From contig NW_023503608.1 of assembly GCF_014529535.1 (NCBI RefSeq), positions 2,480,001-2,544,000 on the forward strand: a DNA stretch of 64,000 bases, given 5' to 3'. This DNA comes from Bradysia coprophila (lineage: Eukaryota; Arthropoda; Insecta; Diptera; Sciaridae). Under the pieces are notes generated by a model. The model was not told where the DNA came from. It saw only the letters and a list, made by a program, of their open reading frames with translations, and ran no database searches. Position 1 is the stretch's first letter. The number at the start of each line of letters is the position of its first letter. Position numbers and translations under genes: made by a program. Below, one piece after another: positions 12,113 to 23,400 of the stretch.

Positions 12113-13920
12113 ACGTCGAAAACTAATAATGCCCCACAATAACAATAATTCCCAACAATAATTCCCCATCAAAAATGGCGACCATTGTGAATGCATACAC
12201 ATGGACAAGTCAATTTTGTACTTATTTTTGATTTTTATTCTAAAAGTGCGTCCGGATCTATATTTGATTACTGCAATCCGTAGATCTAATTTGTAGGAAG
12301 CTAACGACATTAGGCTGGAAAAAATCTGTTCATCTTTCAACACGCCCCTAGTATTTACTCAGTTTCAATATCGATTTTACTCCTACAGTCAATTGTTGGG
12401 GAGTTTATTTCAACATTTTTGAGAATAAACAAAAATTAAGTTAAGTTCAAAGACATATCTGCATCAGCATATCCAAGTCACAAAACGCATTTTATCTATA
12501 TCTACACTGTGAACTTCTAGTATGTAGGAATAGAAAGGCTGTGCATTATGCCTCGACATTTACAAAAAAAAAATCGAAAACCATTCTCACTTGTAATTTA
12601 CAGGAAACATTCAAGACTTCTTCTAATACTCAACCGTCAGAAGGTCTAATTATAAATAGCACTACGCACGCAGAGTTTTCCAAGAAACTGTTCCTATCTG
12701 AAACAATACGCTGAACGATAATTCTCTGAAGAATTGAAAATCACAGTCACAAGACAACAATTATTATTGAATTAATAGCACAAGACATTAAGTTGGTCGA
12801 GTTGTTGAGTAATCGAACAGCAGACTGTTGATTTAATGGGGGTGTAGAGAGATCAATATTGTAGTTCAAGTCATAGCTCAAGCCATATGTAAACCTCTTG
12901 CTTCGATTTTGTGATGGGGAGAGCAGCAGTGGGGTAATGATCCATCGTGACATAAAGGGTCAAGAAACTCTGTGCCGGTTTTATGTAATAGTAATATACT
13001 TGTTTCCAACAGTGCTGACAATTTTCAGGATGTTCTTATAACTTACCATAACTGTGTCACTGACTGGTTTGAATCGACATAACACACAGACATTGGTTAT
13101 GCAAAGAATTGTAAAGCTTCCTACCATCTGCCAATTGTGATGCAATTTTTTCGGGTGGTGCATTTTCTAAGTAAACGTTCTACGGATCGAAGCTGATAGC
13201 GTAAGTTCCAGTGATATCATTTGATTTGGATGTGAACTCAGAGAATTTGGTCTTATTTCCTCCAAAGATTGATTTTAGATACTATTGTGTAACCACTAGT
13301 CTCTGTAAACTATCGCTTGAAACGGTGAAGAGTGAGATATTGAGTTATTTCAAAGATGCTTTCCCTCTTAAACGTTTCCAAATCATTACCAGTATCAAAG
13401 AGTAGTATGCCAAAACCAAACACTCAATGATTTATACACGTCTGCCCAATTACAAAAGGGAAATGATTCCAGGCACTGTCACTAGACCAAAAGTTTCATA
13501 AAATCGAGACATTTCCCGGCCAGGTCCAAGCTCCAACCGCGTTGCCTAATTATCATCGACATATGAATTCAATTACTTTATCTGCACTTCGAATGGTCAG
13601 CTTAATATCGTTGTGTGGAATAGCATTAACTCTGAGTAAAAGAATTAATCTGACTGAAGAGATAAGATAACAAGGAAAAGTTGTTTAAACTGGACAAAGC
13701 TGCTGGCATTTTTACCTGAATATTTTATTTCGCTTGTCTAGATATACTATTGTCAGTACCGTCTCATCATAAATTACGTGCAAGAGAATTCATTGTTTGT
13801 CGTCGTCGTGGTGTGTCGTGACTAATAACGACCAATCTTATCTAATTCGATGAATATCGCAGATTATACTCAACTGAAATCCAAAAGAGACGCAAAAAAC
13901 AATTTTCTTTTATAGAAAAA
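12113..13920. other. Gene-poor spacer
   Basis: No supported gene. A TATAAATAG motif at about 12651 could be a TATA box, but no open frame follows it. A 64-codon frame at 13211-13405 has no recognised domain. The sequence is AT-rich with no obvious repeat. Confidence 0.45.
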
Positions 13921-14363
13921 ATATTTTATTTTATTAACATGTTGGTTGGTTGGTTGGTTAATTCAATTAAAATACACAAATTAATCATACTACTCTTAAG
14001 AGCTGCTGATAAAAGCTAACTAAAAACATTCATGTACGCACACGTAACTTATACAATAGGTTATAATTGAGCAAACATTGTGTACAATGTACATTTGTAA
14101 CAATTGAAGTTGAATCATCTTCTCCTCTTCGATAAATTTCTTATTTACACTTCAAATTTCTAATATTTGTATGCATCACCAGTAAAAGAAACCACTTTTT
14201 TTTACGCAATCAAAACAATTTTCAATGCCTTCCATCTGATCCGATGCTTGTTGGCATTAATTTTTGCATTGCACACAGCCAAATCATCAGTATTCAACTG
14301 ATTTTTCTGATTTACAATCGAAATTTTTCACAAAAAAAATTGTATTTGATTTGGCTAGTCTCT

Positions 14364-14810
14364 TCACACTGGTAATTCCATAATCTTATTGGGAAAATCC
14401 CAATACTCTTCACAATGATTCACTAATGTATCCTCGGCCGGTGTTAACTCTTCGGTATTGTCTGGCAGATAGGATTTCTGGATCAAGGCACACGTTTGCA
14501 GACTCTTTGCGCCCAAAATTCGGCTAAGTTTTTCATCACTATCCACTTTGACGACGTAAATATCGTTTTCGTAGCAGAATGCCTCCAACAGGATTTCATT
14601 CATGTGTATTGCACTGTCTGGATTCTTAGATTGGGCCAGGAAACAAAATAGTGAATCCTTTGGGGTTTTTAGCAAAATTTCAATTGCCGACGGTATTCCA
14701 ACGATAACACGCTTCTCCACGATAGCCCGCAACAGCACCGATCGTGCTGTGTATCCAATGGTCTTGCTCATTGTAAGCTGATGCTTTGATTCTGCCGTTA
14801 GTACCACCAT
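14364..14810 (-). CDS. Gadd45: Gadd45 paralogue 1
   Basis: Gadd45 proteins are small acidic stress regulators with a ribosomal L7Ae-like fold. In flies and vertebrates they activate MAP3K-JNK/p38 signalling and affect growth arrest. This intronless frame encodes 148 residues. It starts at an ATG giving MVVLTAES, aligned with the start of paralogue 3 (MVVIAQKP). The conserved core is LLEAFCYENDIYVVKVDS (about residues 76-93), then LSRILG, CALIQKS and HCEEYWDFP near the C-terminus. A TATA box lies about 175 bp upstream. The 3' flank is strongly AT-rich. It differs from paralogues 2 and 3 in lacking their EIGDSATH segment (it has NPDSAIH) and is the most divergent of the three. It is transcribed away from them. 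Confidence 0.9.
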   Translation of the reverse strand: MVVLTAESKHQLTMSKTIGYTARSVLLRAIVEKRVIVGIPSAIEILLKTPKDSLFCFLAQSKNPDSAIHMNEILLEAFCYENDIYVVKVDSDEKLSRILGAKSLQTCALIQKSYLPDNTEELTPAEDTLVNHCEEYWDFPNKIMELPV

Positions 14811-14983
14811 GTTTTTATTTTATTTTATTTGAATTTGCTTTTCAATTTCACGTAAGACTTTCGAACAGAAAATTTGTCTTTCTTTTATCACTCAAGTTAA
14901 TTACACCGGTAGTCGGTTATAATATGAACTGTTTCTTCTTCAAAGTTTGGTTGAAAAATGCTTATTCGTTGCTAGCGCCCAGT

Positions 14984-14992
14984 CTTTTTATA
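14984..14992 (-). promoter_or_regulatory. TATA box of Gadd45 paralogue 1
   Basis: TATAAAAAG on the minus strand, 174-182 bp upstream of the ATG, predicts a start site near 14960 and a 5' UTR of about 150 nt. Confidence 0.65.
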
Positions 14993-14995
14993 GAC

Positions 14996-16003
14996 TCCCT
15001 CTCTCACTTCGTTTCGTGTGTATTATATTTTCACTTGATTAAACACAAAATTTCGGTGGAAATTTCGGTTTCGTTGATAAATGATAAAAACAACTTATGT
15101 TATGATGTCTTGGAAATGTTCAATATACGTACGGAGAATTTGTTATATTTTTTTTTTTTCGTTGTTGTGCGATACGCTGGATGTGTGGCAATAATTTTTA
15201 TTATTATTGATGTCTTCGGCTATGGCTATACAGTCTCTTAGTGTCTAAGAACTCGTTTTTCTTGTAAGCTCCAGTTCATTAAAATTAATTGTTTATTTAC
15301 GTTTTTCCCTCAGTCAAATTGCTGTACAGAGAGATATTAACCATCTACACACGGGTTTTGCCGTTGAGAGTAGCATTGTATATACTTTAACGTGCGCTTT
15401 TATTAGATTGTCGAAGGAAATTTAATTTGATAAAATACAAGTACGTCGTTATATACCGATCTGTGGCATTGAAACATGGTCATAATGCGAGAGATAATTT
15501 TGTTCAATGTAAAAAAAAATTAAAAATATTTTTAACTTTTTTTTGGAAATTTTCAATCGTTTGTTTAATGTCGCTGCACACTTTCCTGAAAAATAAAACT
15601 GAGATATTGTTTCGTGGTAACAGCCACGTGTAGTTTTGGATGCTGTGATAAGAATTAAAATTGCGAAAACGTAGAATTACCCACAGGGCTTGTATGCTAT
15701 TGGTGACGTAACGCCCAAGGCCGTAAACTTTGTATAGGTCGCGCAGATTGTCATTTCATTAGTTACACTGGAACACACCATTTTCCACAACGTAAACATG
15801 CCTAACTTTGACCGGAACGTCTAATGTCGGACTCATTTCAAACTATAGAGATGTTTACATACATTCTGAAATAGCCGTCTTTATTGTTTCAAAAGAATTA
15901 ACTGCATGAACATAGCGCTGCTTCAAACACTTCATGTCAGACGACAAAAAGCCTCAAAATTTCGATACACGTTCGCGTGTAAACCTGAATATTAGCACTA
16001 ACT
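14996..16003. other. Gene-poor spacer
   Basis: Upstream region of Gadd45 paralogue 1. It is AT-rich with poly-T runs near 15150 and 15510. No gene, RNA gene or clear repeat was recognised. Confidence 0.4.
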
Positions 16004-16105
16004 AAACAATACCCTGGAACATCATAATTGACAGAAAATTGTGTATGAGTAACACATAGAAACGCATACATTTTCTGTCAATTATGAAGTTCTAGAGTAT
16101 TGTTT
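16004..16105. repeat. Hairpin repeat, 102 bp
   Basis: Two arms of about 42 bp, CATAATTGACAGAAAAT and its complement, are separated by about 17 bp. The arms extend outward to AAACAATAC/GTATTGTTT with a few mismatches. It is probably a small MITE or its core. Confidence 0.75.
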
Positions 16106-17477
16106 GGTATCGGATAAAGAAACGAAATCGACATTCCTCCAAAAGTTCTGAAACGATTTTTTTTCAGCGCGAATAGGTCTAATGTTGTGTGTTTCAACTC
16201 ACACGAAGAAAGCATGATCCTGTCTGTACGAAAGAAATCCGAAGGCTATTTGATACTATCAGTCTCCAAATGTGTTTTATGTGAATGCTAGTAGCAGTGC
16301 TATGGCGTGGACCGTTTACCGATTTTGTGTTAGGTAATATATTACTCTAACTGATTCCAGTAGATTCCAGATGCAAAGTCTAAAAGGGCGCGTTTTTGAT
16401 AAGCTTTCCATCAAAGTGCTTGTTAGAACTGGAACAATGTGAGGCCTAGGAAATTCATTATCTCTCCCTATGGCCAAACTCTCGACGGATGTAAACGATT
16501 CGTGTACAGATAGTAGACTATACCTATTATAGACCCTCAATCACGCATTCAATACCCAATGATTTCTTTTTTTAATTACTTTATTACGAAGATACGAACC
16601 TACGTGTTCACCAATGTAACTGATGGTAGATAACAATAAACAAAACAAAAAAATCGAAATTTTGTTATTCGGTTTTCCTATTTCAATGAAACTTGAAAAG
16701 GTATGGTCGGCCAAAAATTTCTTTTTAGTCATTTCCGCATTTTTTTATTTTTTATTTTGTAAGACTATTGTCGTAGGTATGTACAATTCTATCTGCATAT
16801 TTGAAGAAAGGTTTTCGAGTTTCCTTTTTACCTTTCGTTTCCACTCTTTTTACGGCTAGCTACGATACCACCCGACCTAAATATTTCGATATTTTCGATA
16901 CCTTTGTTAGTAGAAAAATGGTGAATCCTGACATTCAAAACAAAGACAAAACTGTTATATTCCAAGTAAGTGCCTTAATCCCAACAATTGAATCATATGT
17001 TCATTTCATTGGACCGAGGTATTGACATTGACCGATTAATCAAACCTGCTCAAAACGTAAGCATTGCAGTTGCTGAAAATTAACGACCAAAGCAATGAAC
17101 TCAACTCATTTATTGATTGTTGAAATAACCACTTAACGATTATACCTCGTGTAATTTATGTGGCTTCTGTAATCAATAGTGACAGTAAGATAGGAGATAG
17201 CAGTGAAATTTTTTTATTGCGAATCTACGCCGCTAAAATTGTTACATTACGTTTGTCACAGTAACTTACTGGAATTCAACTTGAGCCTCTAAGAACACTT
17301 ACAAGTGTTTCAGTTTGATATACAAAAATGTGCGGTAGCTCCACATGAATTGAAGTCATTGTATTTCAATATTGTGTATGATTAGAGCTAATTTAAAAAA
17401 AAAATGTCATTTTCACGAAGGCATATAACTGTTCTAGCTTGAACGATGTACCACTCAGTGAATTTAAAGGTGCGATC
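16106..17477. other. Gene-poor spacer
   Basis: AT-rich, no gene recognised. The open frames here (for example 16623-16859) are phenylalanine/lysine-rich translations of AT-rich DNA. Confidence 0.4.
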
Positions 17478-17595
17478 AACGCAACAGTGCTCCATACAAA
17501 ATTTTACACTGTAAAAAGAGTGGGGATAAAATTTCATACAAAATAGTAATCTATTTGGCAGGTGTCAATCGAAGCACTTTTGCTTGAAGTGCGTT
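17478..17595 (+). mobile_element. MITE family A, copy 1
   Basis: Shares an internal segment with copies at 26.1 and 43.3 kb: GTGCTCCATACAAAATTTTA, then CATACAAAATAGTA, TTGGCAG and a right end CACTTTTGCTTGAAGTGCG. The left end here keeps only CAACGC, so this copy has lost part of its left terminus. Confidence 0.75.
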
Positions 17596-18971
17596 GCTTC
17601 GATTTAAATGTTTTATGCATGGAAAGTTACGACTACCGATAATACAAATTACTAATTACCAACTATCCTGTAGTTGCTGTCGACCTATCTATACCTTCCA
17701 CCGTATACCTAATTTGAATACTGTCGAAAGCTGGTATTTTCGATGGTGTTCGAAGAGACTTCGCAGTTCCCAATCATTTGTTATTTTAATTAATAGGAAT
17801 TGCTCCATCCCTGAAGACAAATAGCAGATAAGAACTGCAGTAAATTCAAACGAGAATTAATACGATTTCGAGAGATCTAAAAATAATATCTTCACAATGG
17901 AGGAAATTTTGACTAATTCAACTTTTGGTTATGTTCAGCTTAATTGTGCATGCCACCCAGTACTTATTAGGTGAAAATCCAATTGTTTTCATTTGGATTT
18001 AGATAACGAAGAAGTGAGTAATGAATGAAATAAGTGGAATCAAATGCATCGTAAGATTTTTCAATGAAACTTTGTCGTTTGCAAGAAAAATGGTGCATTG
18101 ATTCAGAGTTTTCTTGGAATGTTTTTAAATTCTGTTGACATTATCTTTACGATACCATGACAACAACTGGCAAAAAACAAAATTTTCATTCAATTTTCTG
18201 GCCCTATTAGTTCTAAGAATTGAGCCAATTAATTTTGCTGTCCATCAAGAGACAGTGAAATTTGATTTTCACGTCATCAACAATTACTACTATTATAAAC
18301 CTAAATTACTCATCCAACTGGGTAATAAACAACGTCCACCGAATCCGTTATATCCGTTCTATTACATAAACTGTTTCAGTAGAAAACAAATATTTTTTTT
18401 TTTTAATTTACAAATTTCCCAGACTTTCAATGAAAACGTTGGACGAGCGCCAGTAGTTCATAAATCTTTTTTTTCTTTTTCGCAAAAACGAAAATCTCAA
18501 TTTTTTTCAGTATTTCCATTTGAACAAAGTGATATGGTGTACAGTTCATCTGTTTTCCTTTGAAATCCAGTATATTTTTGTAGCGACATACGCGATATTT
18601 AATGGATGCGCGAGAAAAGAGTGAATAATTTTTGCGTTAACTGTTTTACACAGAAAATTGAATGGACAGCTGACGGGTTGACCTAAATACACCGTGCTCA
18701 TTGTTTCAACTTTCCAGTAATGCCATAAGTTTCAGCATTTGAGCGTTGCATTTGTATTTTGGAAATGGGTGAATCTGTGCGAAAGTAAATGAAAAACAAA
18801 CTCTCATTACCCTAAGTACATCCTCAATTACGTCCACATCGGCTATTAATAACTCGATTTACGTCAGAGTTTACTGACGCTGATAAATTGATGTCTTAGA
18901 CTTCAATACTTATTCGCAGCCAAATTTTTTCCGTACTATCGAGTCTATTACTTCGTTTGATCTAAAAGATC
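17596..18971. other. Gene-poor spacer
   Basis: AT-rich, with poly-T tracts near 18390 and 18470. No gene is supported. The 142-codon frame at 18135-18563 has no domain and a composition typical of AT-rich noncoding DNA. Confidence 0.4.
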
Positions 18972-19257
18972 GCCCAAAACCACTTACAGTGGAGGTGTGA
19001 CGCAAGTCCTGTTATCCACTTACTGATTACTTTGCCACTTGCGACGAAAACTTTTTTATTATAATTTTCTTCCTAAAATTTTTCGGGTAACATTTTTGTT
19101 GATCAAACTTTCGCGTGCTTTCCTCATCAGCTGCCATTTGTGACGCATATCTTTTTGCGTGTCGAATCTGTAAGCGTCACCTTCACCGATATCAGATCCT
19201 TTGTAAGTGGATAACAGGACTTGCGTCACACCTCCACTGTAAGTGGTCTTGGGCGAT
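18972..19257. mobile_element. MITE family B (GTGACGCAAGTCC ends), copy 1
   Basis: Terminal inverted repeats of about 52 bp, 18972-19023 and 19206-19257, match with a single mismatch. They read CCACTTACAGTGGAGGTGTG, then ACGCAAGTCCTGTTATCC and CACTTAC. The 182-bp interior has no coding capacity and contains further GTGACGCA-type motifs. The near identity of the arms suggests recent mobility or gene conversion. Confidence 0.85.
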
Positions 19258-19392
19258 ATCAGCTCTTTTGTAAGTTTTGATTTTTTAGAATTTGGTCGCA
19301 GATAATAGACAATCATATTGTGCAGTTTGAACGAAAATATTCTTCTTACAAAACTATATAACTTTCCCTTTCATCTCAACCTTCCAGCTTTC

Positions 19393-19580
19393 ATTTGACG
19401 AAAATCGAAAATTTTACTGAATTTAAAAATTTGACGAAAATTGAAAATTTAACGAAAATTAAAAATTTGACGAAAATCGAAAATTTGACGCAATTTAAAA
19501 ATTTAACGAAAATTACAAATTTGACGAAAATCAATAAGTGGATGAAAATCGAAAATTTCACGAAATTCAAAAATTTAACG
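19393..19580. repeat. 18-bp minisatellite
   Basis: About ten units of the form ACGAAAATYGAAAATTTR, 18 bp each. The period is a multiple of three, so both strands stay open and translate as repeated hexapeptides. This explains the open frames here; it is not a gene. Confidence 0.9.
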
Positions 19581-19587
19581 CACTTAA

Positions 19588-19879
19588 AACGCTCATAGCT
19601 CCAAGATAAGCGACTATTTAGGGAAACCATGAAACACGCATCGACTATAATCTAAAACTTTATAACTTTGTCCATTAAATGAACTTTCTATCTGCCATAT
19701 TTTCCGAGTTATGGCTGACATAGCTCGCACTAAAAACGCTCATTGCTCCCAAATAAGCGAAAACTATGAAAACTAGGAAAACTATGAAACACGTGTCGAC
19801 TAGAATGTGAAACTCTATAACTTTGTCATTTAAACGAACTTTCTATCTGCCATATTTTCCGAGTTATGGCTCACATATA
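19588..19879. repeat. Tandem duplication of a ~147-bp unit
   Basis: Two adjacent units each contain AAAACGCTCAT(A/T)GCTCC, ATGAAACACG, ACTTTCTATCTGCCATATTT and TCCGAGTTATGGCT. They are about 85% alike by eye. The pair follows directly on the 18-bp minisatellite. Confidence 0.8.
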
Positions 19880-20374
19880 GTACAGCTAGTCGTTTATTTT
19901 TGTCATCTCTCATCTGTGTCGATAACAGATGAACAATGTGCACACTTTGGAGTGACGAATTTTCAATTGGAGGTCTTGAAGTCTAACTTACACTATTATT
20001 TGCATCCATCCATTTTTCAGTGCAGACTTAAATCTGAATTTACCGTTTTCTTTGGACAGCTCCAAAACCTGATAATTACTAATGACCGATTTTTTCAAAA
20101 ATTTACGCAGAAAAACCCACAGCGGATACCAAGAATCTTTACTTTTAGAAAATTTTGGAATCAGTATTTCTTTCAACACACCGCCAATGAAGTTGGCTCA
20201 AATATTTTCTATCGGACAGCAAAGATCAAACACTTTTTGGACTGTATCATTTCTAATCTATACTACCAAAACCATACATCAAAACCGATCAAATTGATCA
20301 ACTCAACTCGCAAAATTCCCTAAAAATTCATTTCTACATTTTGTTGGATAATTAAAATGTCGAACATTTCAAAT

Positions 20375-20383
20375 AAAAAAAAA
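20375..20383 (-). terminator. RNA polymerase III terminator of tRNA-Val
   Basis: A run of nine T residues on the minus strand starts four bases after the tRNA discriminator base. Confidence 0.8.
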
Positions 20384-20386
20384 TGC

Positions 20387-20459
20387 TGTTTCCGCCAGGG
20401 ATCGAACCTGGGACCTTCTGCGTGTTAAGCAGATGTGATAACCACTACACAACGGAAAC
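20387..20459 (-). tRNA. tRNA-Val (anticodon AAC)
   Basis: The acceptor stem GTTTCCG pairs with CGGAAAC, followed by discriminator A. The A box is TGTAGTGGTTAT and the B box GGTTCGATCC. The anticodon stem TCTGC/GCAGA encloses the loop TTAACAC, with anticodon AAC at plus-strand positions 20424-20426. There is no intron and all stems pair. It reads valine GUU directly, and GUC/GUA after A-to-I editing of base 34. It is the only tRNA recognised in the window. Confidence 0.97.
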
Positions 20460-23400
20460 CTGTACGTTGCGATTCGTAAAAAAATGTGTTCAAATGATCC
20501 GACTCACATACCAGCTTTATTTTAAGAAATGTTTAACAATTCAACTGATACACTTTTACGTACACACATGACACTCGTACACCTATAATGTCTCAATAAT
20601 TTTGTTATCATTGAAACTGTTCGCATTTACATTGAACTTATCTGGTCGAGTTGAAATGAAATGTTTCGCATTATATTTGTTTGATGTGGACGGAACAGCG
20701 GTTTATGGTTATTTTTAAATCTGTTGTAGGATGACACAAATAAGTGAGAACAAAAAGAGGTTTATAGCACAAGATAATGTTGGTATTATGGGTACATGAG
20801 ATGTTAAACAAAATAAAAAAACAAAATTTTAACTATATTATGAATGTGTATCGTGTCACTTTCATTATACACTATTGCTGAGAGACTCTCTCTTTCTCAT
20901 TGGTTCAAACTCTCGATAATTATTGTAATTTTAATTAGCTATTATAGGTAAACCACCTTAACAAAACTACTTAAAATTAGTTAATCATTTACATAAGAAG
21001 AATTTAACATAATCATAGGCAAGACGTGCAGACCTTTCTTGAAAATATGACTTATGTTTGGAAAATAGAATTTGCTTTATGTGTGTTAGTGTTATTGTTG
21101 TCAAAGAGGACAGAATTATTGCGATTTGTAGATATCACCTACTGCTTACCATTGCAATACAAACTGCTTAGTAAGAATCTACTCATTCTTTATAACATTA
21201 ATCATGATTCGAAGGTAATGCGTCTATCAATTAAACACAACGCAAAATCATATTATTAAAACGTAAAATTTCTCATCAACATCGTTGTACGTCGAACAAC
21301 ATTGTGTGACTTTGGCGTTGATTGATGCACACTTCTACGTAGCTCAATAATTTTTAGTTGTTTTTTTCCTACAAAAAAAACCAGCACTGAAAATTCCAAG
21401 TATTTGTTGAACTGACCATAACAGAAAATAATATCAGCGGTTTATTTGCATACGGGGAAATTGCCGCTTTGAATTTATAACTTCAGTTCAGATAAGAAAA
21501 TGGATCGGGGAAAAAACACAAAACAAGAAAAAACACCAGATTAGCCTCATTGTGTATCTCCACTTAATTTATTTATTTACATTTATGCAGAAAGTGTGGA
21601 CGTATCTACGAATCCATGAATTTCGTTTAAAACAGAAAGAAAAATTAGGGAAATAATACACTGCTGACTGCTAGTAAAACAGTATGTATGTCTATCTATA
21701 GATATAGTTCTAAGGTCAATATGGGCCCTACCGTTCGCTGCATGCACAACGAATGATTAGCATGCAAATTCACTGTGGTGTAGGCGAATCAAACCTTGTA
21801 CTTGGTGTTTGTCAGTAGCGATAGTATATAGTAGAAAATCGAGATGGATTATTTTTTGTTATCTATCCTGAGATTACCGAACAAAAAAATCTGATTCAAA
21901 TTAAGTTCGAAGGAAATTCAATTCTGCCGATAAAATCAAGTATAAAGTTCACTCTCTCTGTACTGTAGCATATGAGTGTACTCTGTTGTTCGTTGTTGCT
22001 ATGACTAGCATTTTCTTTCTATTATTAAGACAACCTGTGGTCATTTCAACACTTTTTTTCATTAGTTATTAGTATAAAGTTCATCTGTATACGAACAGTA
22101 CATGTACTCAATCGAGCAAGTTACAATTGTTTTCTTTCTAGAGTCTAGACTAGACACATAAGCCAATCTATATGCCAATAAAAAACAAGATGCACCACAC
22201 AATAGGCAGATAAAAATTCCAATCAAAACAACCTAATATTTCGATCCAAAAGCAGATATTCAAATGCGTTCAAAATAGTAAATATTGTTTGTTGGTAAGT
22301 CAATATTGGGCGATAAAAAATTTTCCACTGTATCTGATTTCGATTGAAAGATTTTTTACCCCAGACACTGGATCGTACTGTTTGTTTTTAAAAAAATATT
22401 TCAAGCATGTAAAACGTTCGTTCGCATTATTTTGATTTTACAATCGACGTATTTTTAATTGTATAATTATCGTTGTAAATATTATTGTCTACCAAATGGT
22501 CTGCGAAAGAAAAATAAGTCATAGAATGGGGAAATACTTGTTAACAACCGAAAGAAGCACACAAAACATGTTATTAGCAAAATAAGCCGATAATAAAGCG
22601 GTTCGTTGATAAACTCCGTTTCAAACGAAATGTTTTGCTGAATTTAATACACTTTTTGATAATGAGAGTTGTTTTGAATAATATAACAACAAACACGAGA
22701 ATTAATAGTTCGATTGATGATAGTAGATATAATTAACAAAACTTCCAGCCAAAACAGCAGTTTGATCTTGACGAAAAATAATATGGGACGCTTAATATGT
22801 ACGTCATGTGGCAATATTTTTCGGATATCGGCGCCAATTGAGATGGCAAAATAACATTTATTTGTTATAATACGACGTTCGTTCATTGAATTGTTGTTCC
22901 AATTTATAGGCCCAATTTACGGGGTATCGACTCGAGTTTGGGCCATTAAAATGAATAATCTTTCTCTCTCTCTTGATTAAAGTTCATTTCGTTGTAAGTT
23001 GAAGCTAATATTTACCGTACGAAACCTAATAATCGTCAGTTTATCTTTTGGCGAATAAAATAAGGTCATTCATCGAATGGTAACAACCAAATGTCGAATT
23101 TTCCATCACAGAGATCTCACTGTAAATGAAAATCTGAACAAAAATGATCTACAGGATTTTAATTACCATTTGAAGACAACTATTTCTTAACGACAGCGAC
23201 GACAAGAGCTATGCACTCTGACTATAACTCGTCTTATACAACAAAACTCAAAACGTTACAACACTGTTGATGCTTATGTTATTGCTTGCCGCTTCTGAAT
23301 GTATTGGAACGATTGATATTAGCTCTAATACAGAAACTCTTGTCTAACGTCCAACATTTTCCAACATTGTTAGTGACATATTTTTGGGTGAAACATTCCT

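Noticed and set aside
12651-12660. TATAAATAG considered as a promoter
   Set aside because: No open frame or RNA gene follows it.
13211-13405. Short frame with mixed composition
   Set aside because: No similarity recognised, no start context and no neighbouring exon.
18135-18563. 142-codon plus-strand frame
   Set aside because: Phe/Asn/Lys-rich product across poly-T tracts, no recognisable motif.
19391-19630. Repetitive open frames on both strands
   Set aside because: They result from an 18-bp tandem repeat whose period is a multiple of three.
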